Source of the DNA: Pseudomonas azotoformans
Lineage (GTDB): Bacteria; Pseudomonadota; Gammaproteobacteria; Pseudomonadales; Pseudomonadaceae
Reading direction: 5' to 3'
Assembly (NCBI RefSeq): GCF_001579805.1
Contig: NZ_CP014546.1
Location: 2,852,001-2,916,000, forward strand
DNA length: 64,000 bases
Within the stretch, counting starts at the first letter, position 1; the number at the start of each line of letters is the position of its first letter. Below the pieces are notes generated by a model that saw only the letters and a list, made by a program, of their open reading frames with translations, was not told the origin of the DNA and ran no database searches. Below, piece by piece: positions 57,301 to 64,000 of the stretch. Both the position numbers and the translations under genes were made by a program.

Positions 57301-57441
57301 ATTCCGCTGTCACGCAGTGTGTTTTTCGGGCCCATGGCCGTGGCGATCATGGGCGGATTGATTGTGGCGACGGCGCTGACGTTATTGTTTTTACCGGCCT
57401 TGTACGCAGCCTGGTTCCGGGTCAAGCCACCGGCCGTGTAA
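54376..57441 (+). CDS. mexK: RND efflux transporter MexK
   Basis: A 1021-residue inner-membrane proton-driven RND pump with 12 helices and two periplasmic loops. Helix 4 shows GLLVDDAIIAVEMMAIKME (about 397-415), the conserved Asp pair of RND proton relay. The two halves are typical of the HAE1/AcrB-like MexK group, known for triclosan and erythromycin export in P. aeruginosa. ATG at 54376 begins MGFNLSEWALRN. Forms an operon with mexJ. Confidence 0.95.
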   Translation: MGFNLSEWALRNRQIVLFLMILLAVVGTLSYSKLGQSEDPPFTFKAMVIKTNWPGATAQEVSRQVTERIEKKLMETGEYERIVSFSRPGESQVTFMARDSMHSAQIPELWYQVRKKISDIRQTLPPDIQGPFFNDEFGTTFGNIYALTGDGFDYAVLKDYADRIQIQLQRVADVGKVELLGLQDEKIWIELSNLKLATLGLPLAAVQQALQEQNAVSTAGFFETPSERVQLRVSGNFKSVEEIRNFPIRVGDRTFRIGDVADIHRGFNDPPAPRMRYMGEDAIGLAVAMRDGGDILVLGKALEGEFARLQKNLPAGMELRKVSDQPAAVKTSVGEFVQVLAEALAIVLLVSFFSLGVRTGMVVALAIPLVLAMTFATMYYLGIGLHKISLGALVLALGLLVDDAIIAVEMMAIKMEQGYDRLKAASFAWTSTAFPMLTGTLITAAGFLPIATAQSSTGEYTRSIFQVVTIALLASWVAAVVFVPYLGEKLLPDLAKIHAAKHGTDGPDPYGTPFYQRVRRLVEWCVRRRKTVIVLTLLLFIGSVALFRFVPQQFFPASGRLELMVDLKLAEGASLSNTADQVKRLEALLKEHAGIDNYVAYVGTGSPRFYLPLDQQLPAASFAQFVVLAKTIEERESLRTWLIETLNEQFPDLRSRVTRLENGPPVGYPVQFRVTGEHIEEVRALARKVAAKVRENSHVVNVHLDWEEPSKIVYLNIDQDRARALGVSTANLSKFLQSSLTGSSVSQYREDNELIEILLRGTVHERTELSLLPSLAVPTDNGKSVALSQIATLEYGFEEGIIWHRNRLPTVTVRADIYGKEQPATLVQQILPTLEGVRAELPDGYLLDVGGTVEDSARGQNSVKAGVPLFIVVVLTLLMLQLRSFSRTAMVFLTAPLGLIGVTLFLLVFRQPFGFVAMLGTIALSGMIMRNSVILVDQIEQDIKAGLAPWQAIIEATVRRFRPIVLTALAAVLAMIPLSRSVFFGPMAVAIMGGLIVATALTLLFLPALYAAWFRVKPPAV

Positions 57442-57595
57442 AGAGTTGTCGTAGGGGATTTCACAAAGAAGCTAAGGAGGCGGGAACGCTTCCAAGGCGG
57501 GGGCCACTCATTGATTACCTGATTGCCAGGTCTTTCGCCGGTAGGGCTTCACCCCTGCCGGTGGGAGCTTAAATCTGATGATTCAAGGAGTGCTC

Positions 57596-57793
57596 ATGAA
57601 AATTGATATCAATGTCAGCTCTTCCCGGTCCGCGTGCAACAGCAACCCCTGCGGACCCAGCAAGCCTGAACCGGCCAAGCCTGACCCTTGCAAGGACTCT
57701 TGCAAGCCCGGCAAGAGCCTGGCCATCGGCTTCGGTGTCATGCCCCTGGGCATGATCGCGTTTGGTGGTTTTGGCCTAGGAAAGTTCTTCTGA
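57596..57793 (+). CDS. Small Cys-rich protein with hydrophobic Gly-rich tail, function unknown
   Basis: A 65-residue protein. The N-terminal half is Ser/Cys/Pro-rich with four Cys in SACNSNPCG and DPCKDSCKPG, spaced as two pairs. The C-terminal half (LAIGFGVMPLGMIAFGGFGL) is Gly-rich and hydrophobic, enough for a membrane span. CAAGGAG 8 bp before the ATG makes translation likely. No family recognised. The Cys pairs may bind metal or form disulfides. It is followed by a large terminator. Confidence 0.65.
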   Translation: MKIDINVSSSRSACNSNPCGPSKPEPAKPDPCKDSCKPGKSLAIGFGVMPLGMIAFGGFGLGKFF

Positions 57794-57814
57794 TCGTAGA
57801 AGATCCGCTTGAAG

Positions 57815-57851
57815 CCAGGCAGGTGAGCCCCCCACACCTGCCTGGGTTTAT
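57815..57851. terminator. Terminator between the Cys-rich gene and the DUF4197 gene
   Basis: CCAGGCAGGTG at 57815-57825 pairs with CACCTGCCTGG at 57835-57845, then GTTTATTTT. Serves the plus-strand small gene and perhaps the convergent DUF4197 gene. Confidence 0.85.
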
Positions 57852-57858
57852 TTTCGGT

Positions 57859-58548
57859 TTACAGCGCGCCGAAGACTTTCTTCGCCAGGCTGGTCGCGGC
57901 GGCCGCAGGGTTCTCGCGAATGGTTTCTTCCTGCTTGGCAATCATCTTGAACAACCCGTCCAGCGCCTGTTCGGTCACGTAGTTTTCGACGTTGGCGCTC
58001 TTGGCATCCACTGCACCAAAGGCCGCGGCTTTGCCGGCCAGGGCGTTGTATTGCTGGGCGACGCCGACCTTGTCGGTTGCGGCCTTGACGATCGGCAGGA
58101 ACTTGGCGCGGATCTGTTCGCGGCTGCTTTTGTTGAGGTACTGGGTAGCTGAGTCCTGACCGCCACTGAGAATGCCCTTGGCGTCCGTCACGCTCATGTT
58201 TTTCACGGCGTTGACCAGGATCGGCTGGGCCTGGGTCACGGCGGTTTCGGCGGCCTTGTTCATGCTGGTTTCCAGCTGGGTCACCTGGTCGCCCATGCCG
58301 AACATTTTCAGTTTGTCGGCAACTTTGCCCAGCTTGCCAGGCAGGCCTATTTTCACTTCCGGGTTGTTGCTGAAACCACCGGGTACGCCCAGTTGCTTCA
58401 CGGCGATCTGCGCGCCTTGGGTCAGGGCGTCCTTGAGGCCGCCGCTGGCGTCGCCCTGGGACAGGCTGCTCAAGTCCAGGGCCATGGCGTTGGCGCCGAA
58501 CAGCAGGCCGGCACACAGGGCAGTAAGACGAAGGGAGTTACGGAGCAT
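57859..58548 (-). CDS. DUF4197 family exported protein
   Basis: A 229-residue protein with a Sec signal peptide (about residues 1-23, cut after AMA). The mature protein is the all-helical DUF4197: LKDALTQGAQIAVKQLGVPGGFSNNP near the start and VTEQALDGLFKMIAKQEETIRENPAAAAT near the end. A periplasmic location is inferred; function unknown. ATG at 58548. Transcribed in the same direction as the lipoprotein gene 40 bp upstream. Confidence 0.9.
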   Translation of the reverse strand: MLRNSLRLTALCAGLLFGANAMALDLSSLSQGDASGGLKDALTQGAQIAVKQLGVPGGFSNNPEVKIGLPGKLGKVADKLKMFGMGDQVTQLETSMNKAAETAVTQAQPILVNAVKNMSVTDAKGILSGGQDSATQYLNKSSREQIRAKFLPIVKAATDKVGVAQQYNALAGKAAAFGAVDAKSANVENYVTEQALDGLFKMIAKQEETIRENPAAAATSLAKKVFGAL

Positions 58549-58588
58549 GGGCGCTTCCTTTTTGATCTGGCTTAAATTCTAGAGACTG

Positions 58589-58990
58589 TCAGTGTGCGAC
58601 AGCATCAACCCGCAGGCGCAACGGTTGCACGTCCTGGCCGTTGAGCTGCACAGCGTGCCGTTCGGTGGTGATAAACAGTAGCTTGCCCTCCACTTCGATG
58701 CGAGCGCTCACCGAATAAGTGTGGCCGGGTTTGACTTGCGCCGGGTCGTAGCTCAGGTGAAACGGCAGCGGCACCTGGCCTTTGACCGGGCCTTTCTGCT
58801 CGGCCAGGGTCACGGCCGGGGCGTCCATCAACGACACGTCTTGCAGGCTGACGCTCAAGGTCGCGGTCGGTGGCAGGGCGATGCGTTGCAGGTAGAACAC
58901 TTCGCCATCAAGGCTGGCTTTGGGGGCAGGGCTCATGGATTGGCAGGCTCCGAGCAGGGCAGTCAGGCCCAGGAGGATGATCTTTTTCAT
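58589..58990 (-). CDS. YbaY-like lipoprotein
   Basis: A 133-residue lipoprotein with lipobox LLGAC (Cys16). The body is a single YbaY/META-like beta-barrel: SLDGEVFYLQRIALPPTATLSVSLQDVS and FHLSYDPAQVKPGHTYSVSARIE. E. coli YbaY is an outer-membrane lipoprotein of unknown role. ATG at 58990 begins the signal; the longer frame adds no signal residues. Downstream of plsB by 51 bp on the same strand, so possibly cotranscribed. Confidence 0.87.
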   Translation of the reverse strand: MKKIILLGLTALLGACQSMSPAPKASLDGEVFYLQRIALPPTATLSVSLQDVSLMDAPAVTLAEQKGPVKGQVPLPFHLSYDPAQVKPGHTYSVSARIEVEGKLLFITTERHAVQLNGQDVQPLRLRVDAVAH

Positions 58991-59041
58991 GGTGTTGCTC
59001 CTTTTCAACGGCGCCGGAATCCCTCCGGCGCCTCTTTAAAT

Positions 59042-61561
59042 CTAGCGGGTTTCTTCAGGTGCAGTGGCTTCGGGTTCGACCGGTGCTTCAGCGGCGCCAT
59101 CAACACGATGCAACGCCACCTGGCGGATCGACAGGCGAATCTCCGCCGGCAACACGCGCTTGGCCGCGCCTTCGGCCAGTTCGCCGAGCAGGTCGTGATA
59201 ACTCAGCTTGCCGGCCTCGTCGCGGCGCAACACATCTTGCTCCAGCAAGGTCTGGATGAAATGTCGGAAAAGGCTCTTGTCGAAGAATTCCGGGGCGTTG
59301 AGGCCATGCAGGATCGACAGGCGCTGGGCCATGATCGTGCACAGGTCTTCCAGCTCTTCGGCGCTGATGCTGTTCTGGCCACTGTTGAGCAGCAGCGAAA
59401 TCGCCATGTAGAAACGTTGCAGGGTCTGGGCAATGCTCTTGGACAGCAAGGTCAACAGCACAAAGTGCCGCGAGCTTGGCGCCGGGCGCAGGTACACATT
59501 GTTTTCGAAACGCAGCAGGCCTTGTTCGACGAAGGCCTCCAGCCATTGGTCGATCACCGTGTCCAGTTCTTCCAGCGACCAACGAATGAACAGCTCCGAT
59601 TGCAGGTACGGGTACAGCGCGTGGGTGTAGCGCAGGATCTGGTCGCGGCTCATCCGCGAGCTGCTCTGGAAGAAGCTCGCCAGCAGCGCCGGCAGGGCAA
59701 AGATGTGCAGCACGTTGTTGCGGTAATAAGTCATCAGGACGGCATTCTGCTCGTCCAGGTACAGGATCTTACCCAGTGCGTCGCTCTGTTCCGACAGCAG
59801 GTCCATGTCCTTGACGTGCTTGATCAGCGCCAGGCCATCGCCTTCCGGCAGAGTGGTATGGGGCGAGTAGGGCACGCGGCGCAGCAGCGCCAGGTACAGG
59901 TCCAGCTGGCGCGCCATGGCCTGTTCATCCAAGGCCAGGCGGGTGGTGGACAGCAGCGCCAGAGCCACCAGGTTCACCGGGTTCACCGCCGCTGCTTCAT
60001 TCAAGTGGCGCGCCACCTGTTCGCCAAGGCGGTTGGTGGTTTCGTTGAGCCAGGCGGGTTTATAGTTCGGGCCCAGTTCCTGGGAACGCCAGTCCGGTTG
60101 TTCGTTGTCGAGGAATTCGGCCAGCTTGATCGGCTCGCCGAAGTTGACCGCGACCTGGCCAAAGCGCTGCTTGAGCGCGCCGATCACTTTGAAGATGTCG
60201 AAGATCGATTCTTTCTTCTTGCTCGCGCCGCGCAGCTCGCCCAGGTAGGTGCGGCCTTCGAGTACGCGCTCATAACCGATGTACACCGGCACGAACACGA
60301 TTGGCATGCGCGAGGAGCGCAAGAAGCTGCGCAGGGTGATCGCCAACATCCCGGTCTTCGGCTGCAACATGCGCCCGGTGCGTGAGCGACCGCCCTCGAC
60401 GAAGTACTCCACCGGGAAACCCTTGGTAAACAGGGTGTGCAGGTATTCGTTGAACACTGAGGTGTACAGCGGGTTGCCCTTGAAGGTGCGGCGCATGAAA
60501 AACGCACCGCCACGGCGCAGCAGGCTGCCGATCACCGGCATGTTCAGGTTGATCCCGGCGGCGATGTGCGGCGGGGTCAGGCCGTTCTTGAACAGCAGGT
60601 AGGACAGCAACAGGTAGTCGATGTGGCTGCGGTGGCAAGGCACGTAGATCACCTCGTAACCCTGGGCAACCTTTTGCACACCTTCGATGTTATTGACCTT
60701 GATGCCGTCGTAGATCTTGTTCCAGAACCAGCTCAACACCACTTCGAGGAAGCGGATCGCTGTGTAGGTGTAGTCCGAGGCGATCTCGTTGCCGTAGCGC
60801 AGGGCCTGGGCCTTGGCTTTTTCCGGGCTGATCTTCTCCCGCTCGGCCTCATCGGCAATGGCCTGGCGCACCAGCGGCATGTTGACCAGGCCCTTCACCA
60901 GGTTGCGCCGGTGTGACAAATCCGGACCGATGACCGCCGTCTTCAGGTTACGAAAGTGCACGCGCAGGATGCGTTGGGCCATGCGCACGGTGCGTTCGTG
61001 GCCTTTATTGTGCTCGATCAATTCACGCAGGTTGATAGGCGCAGAGAATTGCACCCGGGTCTTGCGACCGAGGATCAAGATGCTCAACAGCCGGCGTAGA
61101 CGCCCGGTGACGGCCCAGCTGTCGGCAAACAACAGCTTCCACGGGCTGGACTCGCTCTCGGGGGATTGGCCCCAGAACACGCTCACGGGAATGATTTGTG
61201 CATTCTCTTCCGCGTGTTCGGTGAGGGTGTTGACCAAGCGGGTCAGAGTGGGTGGCGCCCCGCGCTTGTCCTGGCGACCGAGCCAGTCCGGTTCCGGTGT
61301 GAGGTAGAAGAACGCCGCCGGTTCCATCAACGGGCCGACCGATACCGGCAGCACCGGGCGTGGCAGACCGGCCTTGGTGCACTCGGCGTCGACCACGGCC
61401 AATTCGGTGAGGGAGGGCGATTGCAGGACGTAGAACACCGGCCGGCTGCGGTCCAGGTTAAGGGTCAGGGACGACTGGTTGATCGTCTCCGAGCGAACCC
61501 AGAGGTACAACAGTCGGCGCAAGGTGCCGAACACTAGACGGCGGAACGGGGAACGGGTCAT
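59042..61561 (-). CDS. plsB: Glycerol-3-phosphate 1-O-acyltransferase PlsB
   Basis: An 839-residue inner-membrane acyltransferase making lysophosphatidate from glycerol-3-phosphate and acyl-CoA or acyl-ACP, the first step of phospholipid synthesis. The acyltransferase blocks are [15 protein letters not shown] (block I HX4D, His about 309), GAFFMRRTF (block II), [20 protein letters not shown] (block III) and [13 protein letters not shown] (block IV). Length and the C-terminal helical domain fit the family. Start at 61561 ([12 protein letters not shown]); the cold-shock gene is divergent. Confidence 0.96.
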   Translation of the reverse strand: MTRSPFRRLVFGTLRRLLYLWVRSETINQSSLTLNLDRSRPVFYVLQSPSLTELAVVDAECTKAGLPRPVLPVSVGPLMEPAAFFYLTPEPDWLGRQDKRGAPPTLTRLVNTLTEHAEENAQIIPVSVFWGQSPESESSPWKLLFADSWAVTGRLRRLLSILILGRKTRVQFSAPINLRELIEHNKGHERTVRMAQRILRVHFRNLKTAVIGPDLSHRRNLVKGLVNMPLVRQAIADEAEREKISPEKAKAQALRYGNEIASDYTYTAIRFLEVVLSWFWNKIYDGIKVNNIEGVQKVAQGYEVIYVPCHRSHIDYLLLSYLLFKNGLTPPHIAAGINLNMPVIGSLLRRGGAFFMRRTFKGNPLYTSVFNEYLHTLFTKGFPVEYFVEGGRSRTGRMLQPKTGMLAITLRSFLRSSRMPIVFVPVYIGYERVLEGRTYLGELRGASKKKESIFDIFKVIGALKQRFGQVAVNFGEPIKLAEFLDNEQPDWRSQELGPNYKPAWLNETTNRLGEQVARHLNEAAAVNPVNLVALALLSTTRLALDEQAMARQLDLYLALLRRVPYSPHTTLPEGDGLALIKHVKDMDLLSEQSDALGKILYLDEQNAVLMTYYRNNVLHIFALPALLASFFQSSSRMSRDQILRYTHALYPYLQSELFIRWSLEELDTVIDQWLEAFVEQGLLRFENNVYLRPAPSSRHFVLLTLLSKSIAQTLQRFYMAISLLLNSGQNSISAEELEDLCTIMAQRLSILHGLNAPEFFDKSLFRHFIQTLLEQDVLRRDEAGKLSYHDLLGELAEGAAKRVLPAEIRLSIRQVALHRVDGAAEAPVEPEATAPEETR

Positions 61562-61743
61562 AGGCGTGCTGCTTCAAGTGGAAAAAACCGAGCAGGCGCT
61601 CGGGCGGGTAGTGTGCCGTATTCGCCGAAAATCGGCAAAAAAGCAGCGATGTAAACTTGAGTTGATCGTTTTTGAGCCTGTCTTATACTCGGCAGTTCAA
61701 TGCGAGCGACTCAACAATAAAAATGCATGTGGGAGTAAGACAG

Positions 61744-61953
61744 ATGGCAACGCGTGAAACCGGCAATGTGAAGTGGTTCAACGATGCAAAAGGTTACGGG
61801 TTTATCCAGCGTGAAGATGGCAAGGATGTGTTTGTGCACTATCGCGCCATTCGCGGTGACGGCCACCGCTCTCTGGCTGAGGGCCAGCAGGTGGAATACG
61901 CCGTGGTGACCGGCGAGAAGGGGTTGCAGGCGGAGGATGTGGTCGGTCTGTAA
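61744..61953 (+). CDS. Cold-shock-domain protein
   Basis: A 69-residue CspA-family RNA chaperone. RNP1 is KGYGFIQ (about residues 16-22) and RNP2 is VFVHYRAI (about 29-36), where most paralogues have VFVHFSAI. Begins [14 protein letters not shown]. Divergent from plsB; the leader between 61562 and 61743 may carry cold-responsive structure, but none was proven. Ends before stem-loop copy 3. Confidence 0.93.
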   Translation: MATRETGNVKWFNDAKGYGFIQREDGKDVFVHYRAIRGDGHRSLAEGQQVEYAVVTGEKGLQAEDVVGL

Positions 61954-61959
61954 GGCCGA

Positions 61960-62012
61960 GCGGCAAGCTGCAAGCTACAAGCTTTTGACTTGCAGCTTGC
62001 CGCTGCTTTAAG
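61960..62012. repeat. Imperfect stem-loop repeat, CAAGCTGCAAGC family (copy 3)
   Basis: AGCGGCAAGCTGCAAGC pairs with GCTTGCCGCT and the inner ACTTGCAGCTTG around AAGCTTTTG, at the convergent ends of the cold-shock gene and the gene at 62008. Best-formed of the three copies. Confidence 0.7.
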
Positions 62013-62385
62013 CCGTTTTCCAGGTGATCTGCTCTTCACCGTCCTCGCTGATGCGAATCCAGGTATCAGCGCTTTCTTCACCTTCTTCCTCAACCCAAGT
62101 CCCCGGCGCGCAACGCACTTCCACGTTCAGCGCAGCAAACGCAGCGCGGGCGCAGGCGATGTCGTCATCCCACGGCGTCTGGTCGCTTTCCAGGTACAGG
62201 CTGTTCCATTTACCGACGGCTTTGGGCAGCCAGGTAACCGGCACATTGCCGGCCTTGCATTTGTAGGTCTGGCCTCTCTGGACCCAGTCGGAGCACGGGC
62301 CCAGGGCGGCGCCCAGCCAGGCGGCGATGGCCTTGTGGTCGACGTCGGCGTCCTTCAGGTAAATCTCGATATCGGGTTGGCGCAT
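62008..62385 (-). CDS. Conserved-looking protein, 125 residues, function unknown
   Basis: A 125-residue acidic cytoplasmic protein (begins MRQPDIEIYLKDADVD) with Trp-rich segments (WLPKAVGKWNSLYLESDQTPWDDD). ATG at 62385 follows GAGGAA 8 bp upstream; a longer frame to 62418 is weaker. No motif recognised. It is downstream of rlmA by 54 bp on the same strand and may be cotranscribed. Confidence 0.78.
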   Translation of the reverse strand: MRQPDIEIYLKDADVDHKAIAAWLGAALGPCSDWVQRGQTYKCKAGNVPVTWLPKAVGKWNSLYLESDQTPWDDDIACARAAFAALNVEVRCAPGTWVEEEGEESADTWIRISEDGEEQITWKTA

Positions 62386-62439
62386 GGATGTTCCTCGTTG
62401 CGGGATTCGAAAATCCATTCGCGGATGCTGGAAAGTCAG

Positions 62440-63249
62440 TTATTGAAGCACGAAATAGTCGTAGCGCATCGACACAGTGACCACCAGCGGCTCGGCCGCT
62501 TCGATCACCTGTGCACGGCGCTCGGCGCTGGCACGCCAACCGTGGGGTGTCATGGCTAGCAGGTTGGCGCGGTCCTGGGGCTCGGCCAGGCTCAGGGTGA
62601 ATTCCAGCGTCTCGCTGTGCGCCAGGCTCATGCCGTCCGGCACCAGAGCCAGGTGCTTGTCGTCGGTGTACTCGCGCACTTCGTCGTACAGGCGTTCGCG
62701 CAGCTCCATCAGGTGGCCGCTGGTCGGGCCGACCTTCATCAAGCCGCCGCCGGGGCTGAGCAGGCGCTTGGCCTCTTCCCAATCCAATGGGCTGAACACG
62801 CTGGCGAGAAACTGGCAGCTGCCTGACGCCAACGGCACTCGGGCCATGCTGGCGATCAACCAGGTCAGCGACGGGGTGCGCTTGCACGCCCGCTTGACCG
62901 CTTCCTTGGAGATATCCAACGCGTAGCCGTCGGCGTGGGGCAGGGCGTCGGCGATCTGCGCGGTGTAGTAACCCTCGCCGCAACCGATGTCGACCCAGCG
63001 CTGCGGTGCGCGCTCGGCGGCCAGTTCGGCCAGGCGCCTGGCCACCGGGGCGTAGTGCCCGGCGTTGAGGAAGTCGCGGCGCGCTTCTACCATCGCCAGG
63101 TTATCGCCGGGGTCGCGGCTGTTCTTGTGCTGCACCGGCAACAGGTTCAGGTAACCCTGGCGTGCGCGGTCGAAACGGTGTCCGGCCGGGCACGCCACGC
63201 CATTGTCCACCGCGTTCAGCGGTGCGCTGCAAAGGGGGCACGCGAGCAT
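62440..63249 (-). CDS. rlmA: 23S rRNA (guanine(745)-N(1))-methyltransferase RlmA
   Basis: A 269-residue methyltransferase. The N-terminal zinc ribbon CPLCSAPL...CPAGHRF (Cys4/Cys7 and a later Cys-His) precedes GYLNLL and a SAM-binding domain with WVDIGCGEGYYTAQIA (about 85-100), FASVFSPLDW-like FLASVFSPLDWEEAKRLL and the typical LMELRERLYDEV. Acts on helix 35 of 23S rRNA. The ATG overlaps the dapE stop (ATGA-type), so the two are coupled. Confidence 0.93.
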   Translation of the reverse strand: MLACPLCSAPLNAVDNGVACPAGHRFDRARQGYLNLLPVQHKNSRDPGDNLAMVEARRDFLNAGHYAPVARRLAELAAERAPQRWVDIGCGEGYYTAQIADALPHADGYALDISKEAVKRACKRTPSLTWLIASMARVPLASGSCQFLASVFSPLDWEEAKRLLSPGGGLMKVGPTSGHLMELRERLYDEVREYTDDKHLALVPDGMSLAHSETLEFTLSLAEPQDRANLLAMTPHGWRASAERRAQVIEAAEPLVVTVSMRYDYFVLQ

Positions 63250-64000
63250 CAGGCGAGCAACTTGATCAGGGTCTGGTAGTAGATTTCGGTCAGCACATCG
63301 AGGTCGCTGGCCAGAATGCGTTCGTTGACCTGGTGGATCGTCGCGTTGACCGGGCCCAGCTCAACCACCTGGGTGCCGAGGGTGGCGATGAAACGTCCGT
63401 CCGAGGTACCGCCACTGGTGGACGCCTGGGTCTCACGCCCGGTGATCGCCTTGATGCTGGCCGAGACTGCATCCAGCAGCGCGCCCGGCTCGGTGAGGAA
63501 CGGCAGGCCCGACAGCGCCCACTCCACGTGCCAGTCCAGGCCGTGTTTGTCGAGGATCGCCGCAACGCGCTGCTGCAGGCCTTCAACAGTGGATTCAGTG
63601 GAGAAACGGAAGTTGAACACCGCCGTCAGGTCACCCGGAATCACGTTGGTCGCGCCGGTGCCGGAATTGAGGTTGGAGATCTGGAAGCTGGTCGGCGGGA
63701 AGAAGGTGTTGCCGTCGTCCCAATGTTCGGCGGCCAATTCGGCCAGTGCCGGCGCAGCCAGGTGGATCGGGTTCTTCGCCAGGTGCGGGTAGGCCACGTG
63801 GCCTTGCACGCCGCGTACGGTCAGGGTCGCGCCAAGAGAGCCGCGACGGCCGTTCTTGACCACATCGCCGACCAGGGTGGTGCTCGACGGTTCGCCGACG
63901 ATGCACCAGTCCAGGCGCTCCTTGCGCGCTGCGAGGCGTTCGATCACGGCTTTGGTGCCATGGTGCGCCGGGCCTTCTTCATCGCTGGTGATCAGGAAGG
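63249..64000 (-). CDS. dapE: Succinyl-diaminopimelate desuccinylase DapE, 3' part
   Basis: The gene runs off the right window edge; about 250 C-terminal residues are visible. It hydrolyses N-succinyl-LL-diaminopimelate in lysine and peptidoglycan precursor synthesis. Seen: the metal-site acidic pair in [14 protein letters not shown] (just inside the edge, with the catalytic Glu pair), [22 protein letters not shown], the dimerisation domain around [15 protein letters not shown], and [14 protein letters not shown] near the C-terminus with the last metal His. Overlaps rlmA by one base. Confidence 0.95.
   Translation of the reverse strand, partial: FLITSDEEGPAHHGTKAVIERLAARKERLDWCIVGEPSSTTLVGDVVKNGRRGSLGATLTVRGVQGHVAYPHLAKNPIHLAAPALAELAAEHWDDGNTFFPPTSFQISNLNSGTGATNVIPGDLTAVFNFRFSTESTVEGLQQRVAAILDKHGLDWHVEWALSGLPFLTEPGALLDAVSASIKAITGRETQASTSGGTSDGRFIATLGTQVVELGPVNATIHQVNERILASDLDVLTEIYYQTLIKLLA

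Overview
The window looks like a chromosomal segment of a fluorescent Pseudomonas (P. fluorescens group). The evidence is gene content and order (finR/fpr, spdH, a complete wsp operon, prfB-lysS, ppc-adk, mexL-mexJK, plsB), GC-rich codon use, and REP/REPIN-like hairpins of the type common in that group. Most genes are conserved core genes; the accessory interest lies in a few short stretches.

Layout. 1-5.3 kb: the end of a LuxR-type response regulator (ErdR/CrbR-like), dgkA, the divergent pair finR/fpr, trmO, a DUF1456 gene, an RsuA/RluB-like gene with a 3' frameshift and a GNAT gene. 5.3-9.7 kb: rimO, a small DinJ/YafQ-type toxin-antitoxin pair whose toxin is cut by an in-frame stop and which lies between 25-bp direct repeats, then kup with a frameshift. 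9.8-13.6 kb: an Old Yellow Enzyme, a GNAT protein, a small protein and opgD. 13.8-23.9 kb: a polyamine uptake and catabolism cluster, all on the minus strand (LysR regulator, aldehyde dehydrogenase, YdcSTUV-type ABC importer, second aldehyde dehydrogenase, Tat-exported spermidine dehydrogenase), which should convert spermidine to 4-aminobutyraldehyde and then GABA. 24-33.3 kb: a TerB/DUF533 gene and the whole wspABCDEFR chemosensory operon, which feeds the diguanylate cyclase WspR. 33.3-34.2 kb: a gene-free 0.9-kb island made of a long imperfect inverted repeat enclosing a REPIN and a hexanucleotide tandem repeat. 34.2-40.8 kb: prfB with its programmed +1 frameshift, lysS, a TetR regulator and four genes in tandem (lipoprotein, DUF1704/QEGLA protein, lipoprotein hydrolase, small membrane protein).

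40.8-41.7 kb is the most unusual part. Two small ORFs, one a Gly/Gln-rich harpin-like protein with no Cys and no aromatic residues, each follow a perfect match to the Hrp box (GGAACC-N15-CCACNNA) recognised by HrpL/RspL ECF sigma factors. This suggests an outlying two-gene type III secretion regulon locus. 41.7-64 kb: lptF (frameshifted) with its DUF4398 partner, ppc, adk, tsaB, several conserved Pseudomonas genes, rsmJ, the mexL/mexJK efflux locus, a Cys-rich small protein, DUF4197 and YbaY-like genes, plsB, a cold-shock gene, rlmA and the 3' part of dapE.

Three genes (RsuA-like, kup, lptF) carry the same lesion: one extra C directly after a GGCC. That is better explained by systematic sequencing error, perhaps at a modified GGCC site, than by three independent mutations.
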